Assembly: GCA_016872835.1 (NCBI GenBank)
Contig: VGYX01000009.1
Coordinates: 1-64,000, forward strand
DNA: 64,000 nt
Direction of reading: 5' to 3'
Source: Planctomycetota bacterium
GTDB taxonomy: Bacteria > Planctomycetota > Phycisphaerae > Phycisphaerales > SM1A02
In this document: piece by piece, positions 17,391-26,156 of the stretch
Numbering within the stretch: the first letter of the stretch is position 1
Layout: every line of letters begins with the position of its first letter
Made by a program: the position numbers and the translations under genes
Notes under the pieces: model-generated
The model's input: only the letters and a program-made list of their open reading frames with translations
What the model was told of the DNA's origin: nothing
Databases searched by the model: none

Positions 17391-17469
17391 GGGGTAAGTT
17401 GAAACTGGCGGATTCCCACCGCCGTGCTTCCCTTTCCCGTTTCCCTTTCCCATTCCCGGAGTCACGACA

Positions 17470-18270
17470 ATGAAGTTCACCCTTGCCGCCACCGCGGCTG
17501 TGGTGGCTTGCGCTTCCAGCCAGGCTGCCCTGATCTACGCCACCAATTTCGACACCTACACGAACAACGCCAACCTGAGCGGCCAGACCGCGTGGACCGG
17601 GACCGGCGGCAACTGGGCCACCACCGGCTCGGTGAACACCGGACAGACCGCGTTCTACGTCACCTCGAACCCGTCGGGCAGCGGTCGGTCGGTGCGCATG
17701 ACCACCGAAAAGTTCAACACCGGTGGCCGCACGAAGGGCTATCTCGACCTCAGCAACAGCGGCAAGTGGGCCGCGGCCAGCACGGGCGCCAACAGCGCCA
17801 CCAAGGTGCTTCGCGCCGAGGTGAACATCTACGTCGCGAGTGGCCAGACGATCAACAGCAGCTACGGCATCATGATCGGCGACACCAGCTTCAGCTACAG
17901 CTGCGGCATGATGATCAGCAACACGGGTCAGGTGTGGACGGCCAACAACGGCTACGCCGTGGCCAACCGCACCAACCGAACCACCACGGCGCTGGACACC
18001 TGGCACAATTTCCTGATCTTCTGGGACACCGTGTCGGGCAACGCGACTGCGTACCTGAACGGCACCCTGATCGCCGACTACACCCCCACCAACAAGGCCG
18101 GCGTGTTTGCGGTCCAGCTGTTCACCACCACCGACAACGGTGGCAGCGGCAGCACCACGGCGAACGGCTTCGGCTTCGCCGACAACTTCTCGGTCAGCTC
18201 GGTGCCGGCGCCAGGTGCCGCGGCACTCGTGGGCCTGGCTGGCCTGATGGCCCGCCGACGCCGCGCCTGA
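17470..18270 (+). CDS. Exported PEP-CTERM-like beta-sandwich protein
   Basis: A 266-residue protein with a signal peptide (KFTLAATAAVVACASSQA) and a C-terminal sorting-like signal: VPAPGAAALVGLAGLMA followed by RRRRA. The body is rich in Thr, Ser, Asn and Gly with alternating hydrophobics (LRAEVNIYVASGQ, WHNFLIFWDTVSGNATAYLNG), resembling LamG/concanavalin-like sandwich proteins. It is probably anchored or released at the cell surface by an exosortase-type system, none of which is in this window. ATG follows GGAG by 9 bases. The 152-base upstream region is AT-richer, with direct repeats and a GGCGG/CCGCC hairpin, and an intrinsic terminator follows, so it is a stand-alone, separately regulated gene. 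Confidence 0.8.
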   Translation: MKFTLAATAAVVACASSQAALIYATNFDTYTNNANLSGQTAWTGTGGNWATTGSVNTGQTAFYVTSNPSGSGRSVRMTTEKFNTGGRTKGYLDLSNSGKWAAASTGANSATKVLRAEVNIYVASGQTINSSYGIMIGDTSFSYSCGMMISNTGQVWTANNGYAVANRTNRTTTALDTWHNFLIFWDTVSGNATAYLNGTLIADYTPTNKAGVFAVQLFTTTDNGGSGSTTANGFGFADNFSVSSVPAPGAAALVGLAGLMARRRRA

Positions 18271-18304
18271 TCGATCGCGACTCTCTTGGGAAAGAGATGC
18301 AGCG

Positions 18305-18341
18305 CGGAACCGGCCACCGGGGTCGGTTCCGTGCGTCTTTT
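18305..18341 (+). terminator. Intrinsic terminator after the PEP-CTERM-like gene
   Basis: An 8-bp stem CGGAACCG (18305-18312) / CGGTTCCG (18324-18331) with an 11-base loop is followed by TGCGTCTTTT. It lies 35 bases after the stop codon and just before the promoter of the next gene. Confidence 0.7.
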
Positions 18342-18350
18342 CAGGCTCCG

Positions 18351-18356
18351 TAGCAT
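18351..18356 (+). promoter_or_regulatory. -10 element TAGCAT, leaderless start of the TlyA-like gene
   Basis: TAGCAT ends exactly 6 bases before the GTG at 18363. There is no Shine-Dalgarno sequence and no convincing -35, which would fall inside the preceding terminator. Confidence 0.55.
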
Positions 18357-18362
18357 CGCGGC

Positions 18363-18992
18363 GTGAGCGCGCAGGATCCCAGGTCGGCCCCCGACGAGCC
18401 CGCGCTGGCCAGCCGTGCCGGCCTGAAACTGCGCCACGCGCTTGAAACCTTCACGCTCCCCGTGGCAGGCATGACCTGCGCCGACTTCGGCTGCAACGCG
18501 GGCGGCTTCACCGACGTGCTGCTGCGCGCGGGTGCCGCGAAGGTGTTCGCGGTGGACACCGGCTACGGCACGCTGGCATGGCGACTCCGCAGTGATCCGC
18601 GCGTGGTCACCATGGAGCGCACGAACGCGCTGCATGCGGAGCGACCCGAGGACGGCGTGCACCTCGTGGTGTTCGATCTCGCATGGACCCCGCAGCGCCT
18701 CGCCGTGCCCGCCGCGCTGCGATGGCTGAAGCGTGGCGGCCGGATCGTGTCGCTGGTGAAGCCGCACTACGAACTTCGCGACGACCAGAAGGCGTGGCTC
18801 GAGCGCGGTTTCCTGCCGCATGCGCGCGTGCCGGAAGTCGTCGATCGCGTGCGTGCCGAGATGCGTGGGCTTGGCGCCGAAGTGCTCGCGGACACTGCGA
18901 GTCCCATCACCGGCGGCAAGACAGCCAAGCGCGCAGGCTCGCCGGGCAACATGGAATGGCTCATGCTGCTGCGCGCGACCAGGCACGATTGA
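18363..18992 (+). CDS. TlyA/FtsJ-like rRNA methyltransferase lacking the S4 domain
   Basis: A 209-residue SAM-dependent methyltransferase. The SAM-binding motif DFGCNAGGFTDVLLRAGA at about 40-57 and the VDTGYGTLAW and SLVKPHYEL segments match TlyA-type 2'-O-methyltransferases of 16S/23S rRNA. Typical TlyA carries an N-terminal S4 RNA-binding domain of about 60 residues. Here only some 20 residues precede the first helix (SRAGLKLRHALE), so S4 is missing. Either the enzyme recognises RNA differently or it has another substrate. The GTG start is supported by TAGCAT 6 bases upstream; no in-frame extension could restore S4 because a terminator lies there. Confidence 0.75.
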   Translation: MSAQDPRSAPDEPALASRAGLKLRHALETFTLPVAGMTCADFGCNAGGFTDVLLRAGAAKVFAVDTGYGTLAWRLRSDPRVVTMERTNALHAERPEDGVHLVVFDLAWTPQRLAVPAALRWLKRGGRIVSLVKPHYELRDDQKAWLERGFLPHARVPEVVDRVRAEMRGLGAEVLADTASPITGGKTAKRAGSPGNMEWLMLLRATRHD

Positions 18993-19109
18993 GCGCTGCA
19001 GGCGCGCGCACGCGACGACCCCTTCGCGCGCGCCGCGACGAATCTGAAAACAGCGGAAAACCTCGGGCGAAAAAGGGCCTCGGCGCAGGTGGGACACGCC
19101 CGTTTCGGA

Positions 19110-19115
19110 TAGACT
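19110..19115 (+). promoter_or_regulatory. Candidate -10 element TAGACT upstream of gyrA
   Basis: TAGACT lies 19 bases before the gyrA ATG, which would give a leader of about 12 bases without a Shine-Dalgarno sequence. The same hexamer precedes nuoG (59520-59525) and the TPR-alphaCTD gene (near 56390), suggesting a house consensus of TAGNNT. Confidence 0.4.
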
Positions 19116-19134
19116 TCGGAACCCCGATTTTCCC

Positions 19135-21711
19135 ATGAGCGAAGCCCCCGCGAACACCCCGGCCCCCATCGATCGCGTCGTCGAAACCCCCATCGACCAG
19201 GAGCTGCACGACAGCTACCTGACCTACGCGATGAGCACCATCATGGACCGCGCGCTGCCCGATGTGCGCGACGGCCTGAAGCCCAGCCAGCGGCGAATCC
19301 TGGTTGCGATGAACGACCTGAACCTGTCACCGGGACGCAAGCAGATCAAGTGCGCCAAGATCTGCGGCGACACGAGCGGCAACTATCACCCGCACGGCGA
19401 GAGCGTGATCTACCCCACGCTCGTGAACCTCGGCCAGGTGTGGAAGACGCGTCACATGCTCGTCGACAAGCAGGGCAACTTCGGCTCGATCGAGGGTGAT
19501 CCGCCGGCCGCCATGCGTTACACCGAGGCGCGCATGACGGCCGAGGCGATGGCCCTGCTCGAGGATCTCGACAAGGACACCGTCGACTTCAAGCCCAACT
19601 ACGACGAGCGACTGCAGGAGCCCACCGTGCTTCCCGCGCGCTTCCCGAACCTGCTGGTGAACGGCAGCTCGGGCATCGCCGTGGGCATGGCGAGCAGCAT
19701 GCCGCCGCACAACCTCGGCGAGACCTGCGACGCCATCGTGAAGGTGATCGACAACCCGGAGGTCGGCCTGGAAGAGCTCATGCAGTGCATGCCCGGCCCC
19801 GATTTCCCCACCGGGGGCGTGGTGGTGGGCCGCCGCGGCATCGTCGAGGCCTACGCGAGCGGCCGCGGCCGCATCACGCTGCGCGGCCGCGTGAGGCAGG
19901 TGAAGGAAGGCGGCCGCGAGGCGCTCGAGATCTTCGAGATCCCCTACCAGGTCGTGCAGAGCAACCTGATCGAGAAGATCGTGGACGCAAGCCGCGAAGG
20001 CCGCATTCCCGACGTGGCCGACGTGCGCAATCACTCGGGCCGCGACGCGCAGACGCGCATCCTGGTCGTGCTGAAGAAGGGCGCCGACCCCGAGGTGGTC
20101 GAGAAGCAGCTCTACGAATTCACGCCGCTGCAGAGCACCTTCAGCATCATCAACATCGCGCTGGTCAACCATCAGCCGCGCACGCTGGGCCTGAAGCAGC
20201 TGATCCACTGCTACGTGGATCACCGCAAGGACGTGGTGCGCCGTCGCACCGCCTTCCTGATGCGTCAGGCGAAGCAGCAGGCGCACCGGCTGGAAGGCCT
20301 GATCTACGCGGTCTGCGACATCGACGAGGTGATCAAGATCATCCGCGAGAGCCGCGAGCGCGAGGAGGCGATCCAGAAGCTCATGGCGCGCGGCTTCCGC
20401 ATCGCCAAGGGCCATCGCTACGAGAAGATGATCCCCGAGCGCATCGTGGCCGCCACCCGCGAGGGCGACGGCGCCACGCTGACCCGCGTGCAGGCCGAGG
20501 CGATCGGCGCGATGCGCCTGATCCAGCTGGTGGGCCTTGAGGTCGAGAAGCTCGCCGCCGAATTCAGCAAGCTGCTCGAGGACATCGAGGGCTACGAGGC
20601 CATCCTGGCCGACGAGAAGCTGGTGCTCGACATCGTGCGCGAGGACACGGTCGAGCTGAAGGAGCGCTTCGCGGACAAGCGCCGCACCAGCATCGAGGCG
20701 GGCGAGGCCGAGGCCTTCGAGATGGCCGATCTCATTCCCGAGCACGAGGTGGTGGTCACCATCTCGCACGCGGGCTGGGTGAAGCGCCTGCCGAGCGACA
20801 CCTATCGCACGCAGGGTCGCGGCGGCGTGGGCATCAAGGGCAGCGACGCGAAGGACGGCGACTTCATCGAGCAGCTCTTCACCGGCTCCAGCCACGACGA
20901 TCTGCTGTGCTTCACGAACACCGGCCGCGTCTTCCGCATGAAGACCTGGCAGATTCCCGAGATGGCGCGCACCGCCAAGGGCCGCGCGATCCAGAACATC
21001 CTGGACCTGCGCGAGGGCGAGACCGTGCGCTCGTTCCTGCCGGTCTCCGGCTTCGAGACGCGCGAGGACTTCCTGTTCTTCGCCACCCGGCAGGGCCGCG
21101 TGAAGCGCACCGCGCTGCAGGACTACCGCAACGTGAACAAGGGCGGCATCATCGCGCTGAACCTGAATGACGGCGACGACCTGGTGAACGTGCTGCTCAC
21201 CAGCGGCAAGGATCAGGTGCTGCTCGCCACGGCCAGCGGCATGGCGATCCGCTTCGACGAGAACGACGCCCGCGTCATGGGGCGCGCGGCGGCTGGCGTG
21301 ATCGGCATCGACCTGACGGAGAGCGACACCGTGGTGGGCGCGATCCGCTGCGACGATACCGCCGACCTGCTCACCGTGACGCAGAACGGCTACGGCAAGC
21401 GCACGAACCAGGCGGAGTACCTGGTGCGGCAGGAGGACGGCAGCACCCGCTGCCAGAGCCGTGGCGGCAAGGGCCGCATCGACATCAAGACCGAGGGCCG
21501 CAATGGTCCCGTGGTCGCGGTGCGCAGCGTGCAGGAAGGCGACGAGATGATGCTGATCAGCCGCGACGGCATGATCGTGCGCAGTCCGGCCGCCGACGTG
21601 AGCCGCATCGGCCGAAACACCATGGGCGTGCGTGTGATGCAGTTGCGCGAAGGCGACGCGGTCATGAGCGTGGCGATGGTGGCCGACAGCGACGAGGCCT
21701 CTGCGGCCTGA
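19135..21711 (+). CDS. gyrA: DNA gyrase subunit A
   Basis: An 858-residue topoisomerase II A subunit that cuts and rejoins DNA during negative supercoiling. The breakage-reunion domain contains the quinolone pocket [16 protein letters not shown] and the catalytic Tyr in AAMRYTEAR. The C-terminal beta-pinwheel carries a GyrA box, QSRGGKG near residue 775, which marks gyrase rather than topoisomerase IV. At the position equivalent to E. coli Asp87 there is Pro, while Ser83 is kept. I know Pro here from relatives in the PVC group, so it is not by itself a resistance mutation. gyrB is not adjacent. No Shine-Dalgarno sequence precedes the ATG. Confidence 0.96.
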   Translation: MSEAPANTPAPIDRVVETPIDQELHDSYLTYAMSTIMDRALPDVRDGLKPSQRRILVAMNDLNLSPGRKQIKCAKICGDTSGNYHPHGESVIYPTLVNLGQVWKTRHMLVDKQGNFGSIEGDPPAAMRYTEARMTAEAMALLEDLDKDTVDFKPNYDERLQEPTVLPARFPNLLVNGSSGIAVGMASSMPPHNLGETCDAIVKVIDNPEVGLEELMQCMPGPDFPTGGVVVGRRGIVEAYASGRGRITLRGRVRQVKEGGREALEIFEIPYQVVQSNLIEKIVDASREGRIPDVADVRNHSGRDAQTRILVVLKKGADPEVVEKQLYEFTPLQSTFSIINIALVNHQPRTLGLKQLIHCYVDHRKDVVRRRTAFLMRQAKQQAHRLEGLIYAVCDIDEVIKIIRESREREEAIQKLMARGFRIAKGHRYEKMIPERIVAATREGDGATLTRVQAEAIGAMRLIQLVGLEVEKLAAEFSKLLEDIEGYEAILADEKLVLDIVREDTVELKERFADKRRTSIEAGEAEAFEMADLIPEHEVVVTISHAGWVKRLPSDTYRTQGRGGVGIKGSDAKDGDFIEQLFTGSSHDDLLCFTNTGRVFRMKTWQIPEMARTAKGRAIQNILDLREGETVRSFLPVSGFETREDFLFFATRQGRVKRTALQDYRNVNKGGIIALNLNDGDDLVNVLLTSGKDQVLLATASGMAIRFDENDARVMGRAAAGVIGIDLTESDTVVGAIRCDDTADLLTVTQNGYGKRTNQAEYLVRQEDGSTRCQSRGGKGRIDIKTEGRNGPVVAVRSVQEGDEMMLISRDGMIVRSPAADVSRIGRNTMGVRVMQLREGDAVMSVAMVADSDEASAA

Positions 21712-21725
21712 GCGGCCCGCGGCGG

Positions 21726-21731
21726 TAGGAT
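21726..21731 (+). promoter_or_regulatory. -10 element TAGGAT, leaderless start of the STAS gene
   Basis: TAGGAT ends 6 bases before the ATG at 21738, within the 26 bases after the gyrA stop. This implies separate transcription of the STAS-ExbD-TonB cluster. Confidence 0.5.
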
Positions 21732-21737
21732 CCTGTC

Positions 21738-22082
21738 ATGTCCATCACCGAATGGTCTGACGACATCGCGCTGGTCGACCTTGGCCAGGAGCCGCACCTC
21801 TCCGACGACTTGGGCGCGCTGATCACCTCGCTCGACGGTCCGGGAGCGCAGGCCCGGCATGTGGTCCTCGACATGAGGGAAGTGCGCATGCTCACCTCGT
21901 CGAACATCGCCTCGCTGCTGCGCCTGCGCAAGATCCAGAAGCTGTCGAAGAAGCGGCTGGTGGTGGCGCGCGTGTCGGACCGCATCTGGGCGGTCTTCCT
22001 GACCGCTGGACTGGACGAGATGTTCGAGACCAGTTCCGACGTGGGCACCGCGCTCGCGTCGATCCAACTGGGGATCGGCTGA
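21738..22082 (+). CDS. STAS-domain protein (anti-sigma-factor-antagonist-like)
   Basis: A 114-residue single-domain STAS protein. The region VVLDMREVRMLTSSNIASLLRLRK (about 42-65) corresponds to the SpoIIAA/RsbV phosphorylation loop, with Ser54/Ser55 as the likely target site. In partner-switching systems such a protein, when dephosphorylated by a PP2C phosphatase, binds an anti-sigma kinase. A PP2C-type phosphatase lies at 52.1 kb, but no kinase is in the window, so pairing is speculation. It is followed after 3 bases by exbD, which is an unusual neighbour. Confidence 0.75.
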   Translation: MSITEWSDDIALVDLGQEPHLSDDLGALITSLDGPGAQARHVVLDMREVRMLTSSNIASLLRLRKIQKLSKKRLVVARVSDRIWAVFLTAGLDEMFETSSDVGTALASIQLGIG

Positions 22083-22085
22083 GCC

Positions 22086-22517
22086 ATGCGCCGCATCCGG
22101 CGTGAGCCGCCCGAGGCGCGCATCGAGCTGAACCCGCTCATCGACCTGATGACGTTCCTGCTCACCTTCTTCATCTATGCCGTCGTGATGATGGTCCGGG
22201 TGGACATGGTGCCGATGGAACTGAAGCGCTTCTCGACCGGCCAGCCGGCCAAGCCGGCGCCGGCCGCCACGATCAGCCTGGACATCGAGGGGCTCGTCTA
22301 CTTCAACAAGGAGAAGATCACGGTCGAGGAGGTCGCCGCACGCGTGAAGGCGGCGCGTGAGGCCGATCCGACCACGATCGTGTATCTGGCGGTCGACCAT
22401 GGTCAGGGCAAGATCGACCGCGCGCCGATCCTGCAGGACCTGTGGGACCGACTGAAGGATCTTGGCGTGGCCGTGAACTTCGTGGGCAAGCCCTCGGACG
22501 GGAAGCCCACGTCGTGA
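22086..22517 (+). CDS. ExbD/TolR-family biopolymer transport protein
   Basis: A 143-residue protein with a short Arg-rich cytoplasmic N-terminus, one membrane segment (LIDLMTFLLTFFIYAVVMMV, about 18-38) holding the conserved Asp of the ExbD proton channel (Asp20 in NPLIDLMTF), and a periplasmic domain. ExbD-type proteins work with an ExbB/TolQ pentamer to couple proton flow to TonB- or TolA-like rods. The neighbouring downstream gene is such a rod protein, joined by a GTGA overlap. No exbB/tolQ is found next to it, so the motor partner must be elsewhere. Confidence 0.85.
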   Translation: MRRIRREPPEARIELNPLIDLMTFLLTFFIYAVVMMVRVDMVPMELKRFSTGQPAKPAPAATISLDIEGLVYFNKEKITVEEVAARVKAAREADPTTIVYLAVDHGQGKIDRAPILQDLWDRLKDLGVAVNFVGKPSDGKPTS

Positions 22518-24031
22518 CCGCGGTTGGTATCGGCATCGATGCCGCCACGCGGCAGCGGCTGGAGGCCACGCTGCACGCGCTCGAGACCGACCGGGGCGCC
22601 TCGTGGCCCCTGCTCATCGGCATCGGCGCGAGCGTGATGTTCCACTCCGCGCTGCTGGTGCCGCAGGTGCGGGACTTCTTCGCGCATGTTCACGACGGCA
22701 TCGATCGCTCGCGTCAGGCGTCGTTCAGCTTGGACAAGGAGATGGAGAAGCGCGCGCCGCTCACCCCCGAGCAGCAGCAGCAGGAACGGGAGGACATGCT
22801 CCGCCTTGGCATCGAGGACGGCGCGCAGCAGTCCACGATGACCTGGATCGGCTACAAGGATTATCAGGAGCATCTGGCGCGTCTGAGTTCCGTGGAACAG
22901 GCGGCCTTCCGCGACACCGACGAGGGTGGCCAGCCGATGCCGGCCGCGCGTCCAGCCACGCCGCAGGTTCCGCAGACACCGCAGGCACAACCCGCCGCGC
23001 CACCGGCGCCGGACACAACTTCGACGCCGCCGGGCGAGCCCTCGCCGGGGCCGGCGTCGGCCGCGCAACCCACGCCACCTCCCACACCCAGCTCGCAATC
23101 CGAGTCGAAGCCGATCCCGGCGCAGGCGGAACCCACGCCTCCCGCGACAGCCGCGCCGCCGCCGCCCTCGCCCGCCGAGACGCGCCCCGCGCCCACGCCG
23201 GAGCGACCACCCGCGCCTCTTCCAGACACCAGCGCGACGCGCGAGACCGCGCCGACCAAGGATCCGACGGCCATCCCGATTCCCTCGGCCGACGAGAATC
23301 GGGTGGAACCCACGATCCAGCCAGTGGAACGCGCGCCCGACAAGAACGCCGCGAAGGATCCGACCGACGCGCCGCCGCCGCCGCAGGCCGAGAAGCCTCA
23401 GGATGTGCCGCCCGCGAAACCGGAGGAGGCGCCGCAGCCCGACGCGAAACCCGCCGAACCGACGCCCCCCTCCGCGCAGCCGACGACGCCGCAACCGCCG
23501 CAGCCCGCGCAACCGACGCCGCAGCCTCCGCAGCAGCAGCCGAGACCCCCTGCCGCCACACCGCCCACACAGACCGCACCCGGACTGCAGCAGCCCAGCA
23601 CCTCGCCGACCACTGGCCCGAGTCCCGATCCGAGCGCGCGGCCCGGCGCCAAGCCAGGCCCCAAGGCCGACGGCGAGCTGAGCGATCGAGAGAGTGACGC
23701 GACCAGCGTGAAGGCCTCGCCGCCGAAGGACTGGAAGCCGGGCCGGCCGCTTGCGCAGCAGGGTCTTGAACTGCGCACCGTTCGACCGGAGATCGACGAG
23801 CTCACCGCCATCAGCGGGCGGCCGATGAGCGCGCTGGCCCTGATCGAGTTCAACCGCGCTGGCAAGGTCGTGAACGTCACGCTGCTCGAGCCCACGGGTC
23901 TTCGCAACTGGGACCAGGCCCTCGAGGACTCGCTCTACCGCTGGACAGCGGTGACTTCCAAGAGCGCCAAATTGCGCAACCTGCCCGCGGACAAGACGCT
24001 GAAGTTCACGATCCGACTGCTGCTGAACTGA
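22514..24031 (+). CDS. TonB/TolA-like protein with long Pro/Ala-rich linker
   Basis: A 505-residue protein starting at a GTG that overlaps the exbD stop. It has a cytoplasmic N-terminus of about 30 residues, one membrane segment (WPLLIGIGASVMFHSALLV, about 33-52), a region with Gln/Glu coils, and then nearly 250 residues of Pro/Ala/Thr/Glu linker. The C-terminal domain (about 425-505) carries ALALIEFNRAGKVVNVTLLE and a TonB-C-like strand pattern ending in TLKFTIRLLLN. I infer an energy transducer spanning the periplasm and driven by the preceding ExbD. TonB versus TolA identity cannot be resolved. Confidence 0.75.
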   Translation: MTAVGIGIDAATRQRLEATLHALETDRGASWPLLIGIGASVMFHSALLVPQVRDFFAHVHDGIDRSRQASFSLDKEMEKRAPLTPEQQQQEREDMLRLGIEDGAQQSTMTWIGYKDYQEHLARLSSVEQAAFRDTDEGGQPMPAARPATPQVPQTPQAQPAAPPAPDTTSTPPGEPSPGPASAAQPTPPPTPSSQSESKPIPAQAEPTPPATAAPPPPSPAETRPAPTPERPPAPLPDTSATRETAPTKDPTAIPIPSADENRVEPTIQPVERAPDKNAAKDPTDAPPPPQAEKPQDVPPAKPEEAPQPDAKPAEPTPPSAQPTTPQPPQPAQPTPQPPQQQPRPPAATPPTQTAPGLQQPSTSPTTGPSPDPSARPGAKPGPKADGELSDRESDATSVKASPPKDWKPGRPLAQQGLELRTVRPEIDELTAISGRPMSALALIEFNRAGKVVNVTLLEPTGLRNWDQALEDSLYRWTAVTSKSAKLRNLPADKTLKFTIRLLLN

Positions 24032-24038
24032 GCGGCGC

Positions 24039-24827
24039 TCACGCCAGCGCACGCCGCATGCGCTCCAGCAGCGTGCGGTCGCTCAGGTCGTAGAAGAGCG
24101 GCGTGATCGTGACCGCGCCGCCGTAGAGACGCTCCACGTCGCTGCCCTCGGCCGTGTGCACGAACTCCATGCCGTTGCCGGCGGGCCAGTAGTAGGTGCG
24201 GCCATCGGGCGCGGTGCGCCGCTCGTAGCCGTCGACGCCCGCGGCGGTGTTCATCGGAACCACGCAGATCTCGGGCATGGGCGCGTCAGGCCTCTCGGTG
24301 CAGGGCACGTTGATGTTGATCACGCGATGCGCATCGAGCAACTTCGCCGCCAGCACACGGTCGATCGCCTGGCGCGCGATCCATGCGGCGCGACGCCACT
24401 CGATGCGCGACTTGTCGCCCAGCATCAGGCTCACCGCGATCGCCGGCACACCCAGGAACGCCGCCTCGACCGCCGCCGCCACCGTGCCCGAGTAGATCAC
24501 GTTGATGCCCACGTTCGCGCCGTGGTTCATGCCGCTGATCACCAGATCGGGACGCGTGCCCGCACCGTGCCGTTCGAGCCAGAGCGCACGCAGCGCCAGC
24601 TTCACGCAGTCCGCCGGCGTGCCCTCCACCGCCATGCCCTCGCCGCCGAAATCCAGCCGTGCCCGATGCACCATCAACGGTCGGTGGAAGGTGATGCCGT
24701 GACTTTCGGCGCTCCGACCGCTCGCTGGAGCGACCACCAGTTGCTCCCCCAGCGAGGCGGTCGCCTCGTGCAGCGAGGCGATGCCGATCGCGGAGATGCC
24801 GTCGTCGTTCGTGTGCAGGATTCGCAT
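24039..24827 (-). CDS. surE: 5'/3'-nucleotidase SurE
   Basis: A 262-residue survival protein SurE, a metal-dependent nucleoside monophosphatase. Metal-binding and active-site motifs are intact: ILHTNDDGISAIG (Asp8, Asp9), VVAPASGRSAESHGITF with the ligand Ser, and VISGMNHGANVGINVIYSGTV with the ligand Asn. Length is normal. It lies 8 bases after the stop of the glycosyltransferase gene and is probably co-transcribed with it. Its 3' end faces the TonB-like gene with a 7-base gap and no obvious terminator. Confidence 0.95.
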   Translation of the reverse strand: MRILHTNDDGISAIGIASLHEATASLGEQLVVAPASGRSAESHGITFHRPLMVHRARLDFGGEGMAVEGTPADCVKLALRALWLERHGAGTRPDLVISGMNHGANVGINVIYSGTVAAAVEAAFLGVPAIAVSLMLGDKSRIEWRRAAWIARQAIDRVLAAKLLDAHRVININVPCTERPDAPMPEICVVPMNTAAGVDGYERRTAPDGRTYYWPAGNGMEFVHTAEGSDVERLYGGAVTITPLFYDLSDRTLLERMRRALA

Positions 24828-24835
24828 GCGCGTGT

Positions 24836-26083
24836 TCAGTCCGGAAGGGGTTCAGGAGGCGGGCCGTAGCCGCCCGTCGGCCGCGGCTCGAGGGTGTATT
24901 CGCGGCCGCCCCACCGCACTGCGCGGCGTCGATCGAGGTCGACGGCGGCCTCCAGCATGCAGTGCGCGACCAACCATGCGCCCAGCGGATGGAACACGGC
25001 GGCGGCGCGCGGCGCGTGACACATGCGGTGCAACCATGCGGTGACCAGCAGGAACGCGCCAAGGCTCGCCACGCCCAGCCACGCGGTCACGATGGCCAAC
25101 GGATCGAGCGATCCGCCCGTCCATGCGAACCCGGCGAGGATCGCGGCGATTGCACAGGCGGGCATGACCACGCCACCCACCAGCCACTCGCACGCGAGCG
25201 CATGCAGCCGCGAAGGATTCCGCTCCGCCGCCTCCAGATAGATCCGCTTCCAGCCACGATGGAACTCCGCCATCGATTCGTACATCTCCACGAACAGCAG
25301 ATGCTCGGCGGTGCACAGGCCCCCGCGGCCGCCCGCATCGCGCACGCGTCGGGCGAAGGCGATGTCCTCGAGCAGGTCCTCGCGCACGATCGCATGGCCG
25401 CCGAGTTTCTCGTACATCGAACGCTCGAAAAGCATGAACTGGCCGTTGGCGAAGGACCGCGGACTTTGCGGATCGTTCACGCGCGGGATCGGGTACATGC
25501 GCATCAGCATGAGCGCCGCCACCGGCTGTACCACCGCCTCGAACCAGTGGCGCACGCGCGGCGTGGCCAGCAGCGACAGCAACGACAGGCCGCGATGCCG
25601 CAGGATCGCGACGCTCGCCCGGATCAGCGTCGGGTGAAACTCCACGTCCGCGTCGGTGAACAGCAGCAGATCACCCGAGGCGAGGTGCGCGCCCACGCGC
25701 GCGGCGTTGCACTTGCCAGCCCATCCCGGCGGGCAGTCGTGGTTGTCGACGATCCGAAGGCGCGGATCCGCGGCGGCGATCGGCTCCAGCGTGGCGCGCG
25801 TGCCGTCGGTGCAGCGGTCCAGCACCATGACGAGCTCGAGGTGCGGCCAGTCGCTGGCCAGGATGCCTCGCGCCGCGCGGGCGGCATGCGCCTCCTCGTT
25901 GTGCGCGGGCACCACCACCGACACGCGTGGCGCCGGATCGGGCACGGGCAGTTCCAGACCTTCCGGCGCACGCGGGATCGAGGGCAGGTCGCGCAGCACG
26001 CGGGTCGCCACGAGCAGCCACCAGCCCAGGCCCGCGCCGGCGGCGAAGAGCAGGATCCAGAGCGCCAGCAGCCGAGCGTCCAT
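24836..26083 (-). CDS. Membrane-bound family 2 glycosyltransferase (HpnB/CrtQ-like)
   Basis: A 415-residue enzyme with an N-terminal membrane segment, a GT2 catalytic domain (VSVVVPAHNEEAHAAR; LFTDADVEF as the DxD-type motif near 140; ANGQFMLFER; ED in VREDLLEDIAFARR near 235) and three C-terminal membrane segments. The P-x-G-W-x-G-K segment (CPPGWAGKCNAARVGAH) is shared with hopene-associated and carotenoid glycosyltransferases. A link to the hopene cyclase at 41 kb is tempting but unproven. I place the start at the ATG at 26083, because TACGCT lies exactly 6 bases upstream, almost identical to the dsbD start. An ATG at 26122 is possible. Confidence 0.75.
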   Translation of the reverse strand: MDARLLALWILLFAAGAGLGWWLLVATRVLRDLPSIPRAPEGLELPVPDPAPRVSVVVPAHNEEAHAARAARGILASDWPHLELVMVLDRCTDGTRATLEPIAAADPRLRIVDNHDCPPGWAGKCNAARVGAHLASGDLLLFTDADVEFHPTLIRASVAILRHRGLSLLSLLATPRVRHWFEAVVQPVAALMLMRMYPIPRVNDPQSPRSFANGQFMLFERSMYEKLGGHAIVREDLLEDIAFARRVRDAGGRGGLCTAEHLLFVEMYESMAEFHRGWKRIYLEAAERNPSRLHALACEWLVGGVVMPACAIAAILAGFAWTGGSLDPLAIVTAWLGVASLGAFLLVTAWLHRMCHAPRAAAVFHPLGAWLVAHCMLEAAVDLDRRRAVRWGGREYTLEPRPTGGYGPPPEPLPD

Positions 26084-26089
26084 CGCGCG

Positions 26090-26095
26090 AGCGTA
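26090..26095 (-). promoter_or_regulatory. -10 element TACGCT for the glycosyltransferase-surE operon
   Basis: TACGCT (minus strand) ends 6 bases before the ATG at 26083. The context GCTACGCTCG before the ATG repeats that of dsbD. Confidence 0.5.
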
Positions 26096-26141
26096 GCCGA
26101 ACCGCCGCGGCAACGCCGTCATCTCGTCCGACCTTCACGGC

Positions 26142-26147
26142 TAGCAT
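26142..26147 (+). promoter_or_regulatory. -10 element TAGCAT for the LolE-like gene
   Basis: TAGCAT ends 9 bases before the GTG at 26157, implying a 0-3 base leader. There is no Shine-Dalgarno sequence. Confidence 0.45.
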
Positions 26148-26156
26148 CCGCGCTCC

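Noticed and set aside
19250-19520. Quinolone-resistance change in GyrA (Pro at the Asp87 position)
   Set aside because: Ser83 is kept, and the YPTLV form is, as far as I know, the ordinary state in the PVC lineage. It cannot be called an acquired resistance change.
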